Below are positions 62,515 to 64,000 of a DNA stretch of 64,000 bases, piece after piece. The position numbers and the translations under genes were made by a program. The stretch is from Bdellovibrio bacteriovorus (GTDB lineage Bacteria > Bdellovibrionota > Bdellovibrionia > Bdellovibrionales > Bdellovibrionaceae): the NCBI RefSeq assembly GCF_002208115.1, contig NZ_CP020946.1:2356001-2420000 (forward strand), written 5' to 3'. How positions within the stretch are numbered: the stretch's first letter is position 1; every line of letters begins with the position of its first letter. Below the pieces are notes generated by a model. It was not told the DNA's origin and ran no database searches. It was given only the letters and a program-made list of their open reading frames with translations.

Positions 62515-64000
62515 ATGAGAACGTTTAAAACGAACACACCACCAAGATTTTTTTCATCCCTGCTGATTTCAGCTTTGCTGTTCACCGCCTGCAGCCCGAC
62601 GGCTCAAGCTCCAAAAGGGCCGATCTTCAATTCAGACTTCCTGGAAGGCCTTTACAGCAACCGCCCTACCGTTGAAGATCCGTACATCTTTATCGTCAAA
62701 CTTTCCAATCCGGCTTTGCTTGAAACCGCCCAAAGAAAAGACGGTAAACTGGTCATCGACAAGAAGCTTCTCGCTGCAATTCAGGCGGAGCAGGAAGCCA
62801 CCATTGAAGAACTTAAAAAAATCTCTGCCGACATCAAGGTGCTTATCCGCTACAAGCTGGTGCTGAATGGCTTTGCTGTTTGGGCACCTGCGAATGTCTA
62901 TGAAAAAATCAAGTCCGTTCCCAACATCACTCTTTCTGAAAAAGCCGGCTCTTTCGCCCGTCCCATGGAAGAAGATGACATCAACCTGAAAGGTTTGGTG
63001 GGTAAAAACACATCCGTGAACTTCATCGGTTCAGAAGCCGCCTATGCCCAGAATATCCGTGGTCAGGGCATGCGCGTGGGTGTGATCGACACCGGCGTCG
63101 ACTACACTCATAAAATGCTGGGTGGCGAAGGCACGGAAGAAGCTTACAAGGCCGTGAATCCCAATGAAGCCCACCCGTCTTTCCCGAATAAAAAAGTTGT
63201 GGGCGGAATTGATATCGTGGGATCTGAGTACAACTCCGGCCACACGAATCCTCTGAAACGCATTCCAGTTCCTGATGCCAATCCTTTGGATGAAGCGACT
63301 CACGGCACCCACGTGGCTGGTACGGTGGCGGGCATTGGCGATGGGATCAACACCTACAGTGGCGTTGCTCCGGATGCCGATCTTTATGCGATCAAAGTTT
63401 TTGGCGCAAAAGGTTCCACCAGTGATGAAGTGGTCATCGCCGCTTTGGAATACGCAGCGGATCCGACGGGCGATCTGACTTTCCAGAAGCAACTTGATGT
63501 TGTGAACCTGTCTTTGGGCAGCGGTTACGGCAATCCTCATATCATGTACAACCACGCCATTAAAAATCTGGTGCGCGGCGGGACTGTTGTCGTAGCGGCG
63601 GCTGGTAACAACGGTGACCTTCCCTACATCGTGGGGGCTCCGTCCGTGTCTGATGATGCTATCTCCGTAGCCAACAGCATCGACAACATGAACCAGAACG
63701 TTCTGTTCCCGGCTGCAGAGTTCACTGTGGGTGGCGAAGCATTGATTGTTGAAGCCACCGAAGGGGCCATTTCAAAACCTTTGGCAGAAATCCCGTCCCT
63801 GAAAGAGGAGCTGGTATACATCGGCACCGCTGCAAAACCACTGGATGAAGCAACCAAAGCCCGTTTGCAGGGTAAAATTGCTTTGATCGACCGCGGTGAA
63901 GTGAACTTCTCTGTTAAAATCCAAGTGGCTCAGGAAAGTGGTGCGATCGGCGTGGTTGTTGCCAACAACGCCGAGGGCGCTGCGATTGTTATGGGTGGCG
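62515..64000 (+). CDS. Subtilisin-like serine protease lipoprotein (3' end cut by window)
   Basis: 495 codons visible from ATG 62515 (AAAGGG upstream). Lipoprotein signal FFSSLLISALLFTAC; an inhibitor-I9-like propeptide (about 55-145); then a peptidase S8 domain with catalytic Asp192 (VIDTGVD), His263 (HGTHVAGTVAG) and the oxyanion Asn365 (AAAGNNG). A PA-type inserted domain starts near 405 (FTVGGEALIVEA ... VVVANNAEG). The catalytic Ser lies beyond the right edge. A secreted, membrane-anchored protease likely involved in prey digestion or surface processing. Confidence 0.93.
   Translation, partial: MRTFKTNTPPRFFSSLLISALLFTACSPTAQAPKGPIFNSDFLEGLYSNRPTVEDPYIFIVKLSNPALLETAQRKDGKLVIDKKLLAAIQAEQEATIEELKKISADIKVLIRYKLVLNGFAVWAPANVYEKIKSVPNITLSEKAGSFARPMEEDDINLKGLVGKNTSVNFIGSEAAYAQNIRGQGMRVGVIDTGVDYTHKMLGGEGTEEAYKAVNPNEAHPSFPNKKVVGGIDIVGSEYNSGHTNPLKRIPVPDANPLDEATHGTHVAGTVAGIGDGINTYSGVAPDADLYAIKVFGAKGSTSDEVVIAALEYAADPTGDLTFQKQLDVVNLSLGSGYGNPHIMYNHAIKNLVRGGTVVVAAAGNNGDLPYIVGAPSVSDDAISVANSIDNMNQNVLFPAAEFTVGGEALIVEATEGAISKPLAEIPSLKEELVYIGTAAKPLDEATKARLQGKIALIDRGEVNFSVKIQVAQESGAIGVVVANNAEGAAIVMGG

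Overview
The window looks like chromosomal DNA of a Bdellovibrio-type predatory deltaproteobacterium (Bdellovibrionota), probably B. bacteriovorus or a close relative. The evidence is gene content: a lipid A cluster with a Gfo/Idh/MocA dehydrogenase between lpxA and lpxB, a Myxococcus-like Agl/Glt gliding-motor operon, tandem methyl-accepting chemotaxis proteins (MCPs), many secreted and lipoprotein enzymes, and short operons with ATGA/GTGA/TGATG overlaps. The species name is inference.

1-7.8 kb: ribF with the start of an unidentified downstream gene, a CHASE2 histidine kinase with an NtrC-type sigma-54 regulator, two overlapping family 9 glycosyltransferases, and a tandem cyclic-nucleotide-binding protein.

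7.8-24.1 kb (mostly minus strand) is an envelope-biogenesis block: prfB (complete programmed +1 frameshift site) - lolC/E - lolD; bamA - skp; lpxA - gnnA-like oxidoreductase - lpxB - lpxK - lpxL-like - DUF3108 lipoprotein. Next come a PgpH-like HD phosphodiesterase with ybeY, and mazG facing the other way.

24.4-37.0 kb is an eleven-gene plus-strand operon that looks like a self-contained gliding/adhesion machine. In order it encodes a von Willebrand factor A (VWA) lipoprotein (CglB-like by architecture), a GYF-PilZ protein, a TolQ-type channel, two ExbD/TolR-type proteins, a 1237-aa TPR protein, a small exported protein, an FHA/TonB-like AgmX-type transducer, an outer-membrane barrel, a second TPR protein and a coiled-coil protein. 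One of the two ExbD proteins lacks the proton-relay Asp. Two paralogous MCPs follow.

40.5-48.4 kb is housekeeping: murJ, rpsT (TTG start), a PilZ protein, lptE-holA, a SerC-like/SerA-like pair, purA, tRNA-Lys and a tRNA-Glu whose 3' acceptor strand is damaged.

48.4-50.1 kb is abnormal. A lower-GC orphan gene follows the damaged tRNA. Then comes a sequence almost identical to the Tn5 mosaic end used in Nextera libraries (49252-49284), fused to a LysR gene that has lost its DNA-binding domain. This is probably an assembly chimera, so synteny across it should not be trusted.

50.1-64 kb encodes surface and secreted functions: a 2576-aa lipoprotein with Ig-like and Calx-beta domains and 14 cysteine-paired RCC1 repeats, a predicted outer-membrane metalloprotease with beta-propeller and barrel, a small outer-membrane barrel protein, MarC, and a subtilisin-like lipoprotein protease cut by the right edge.
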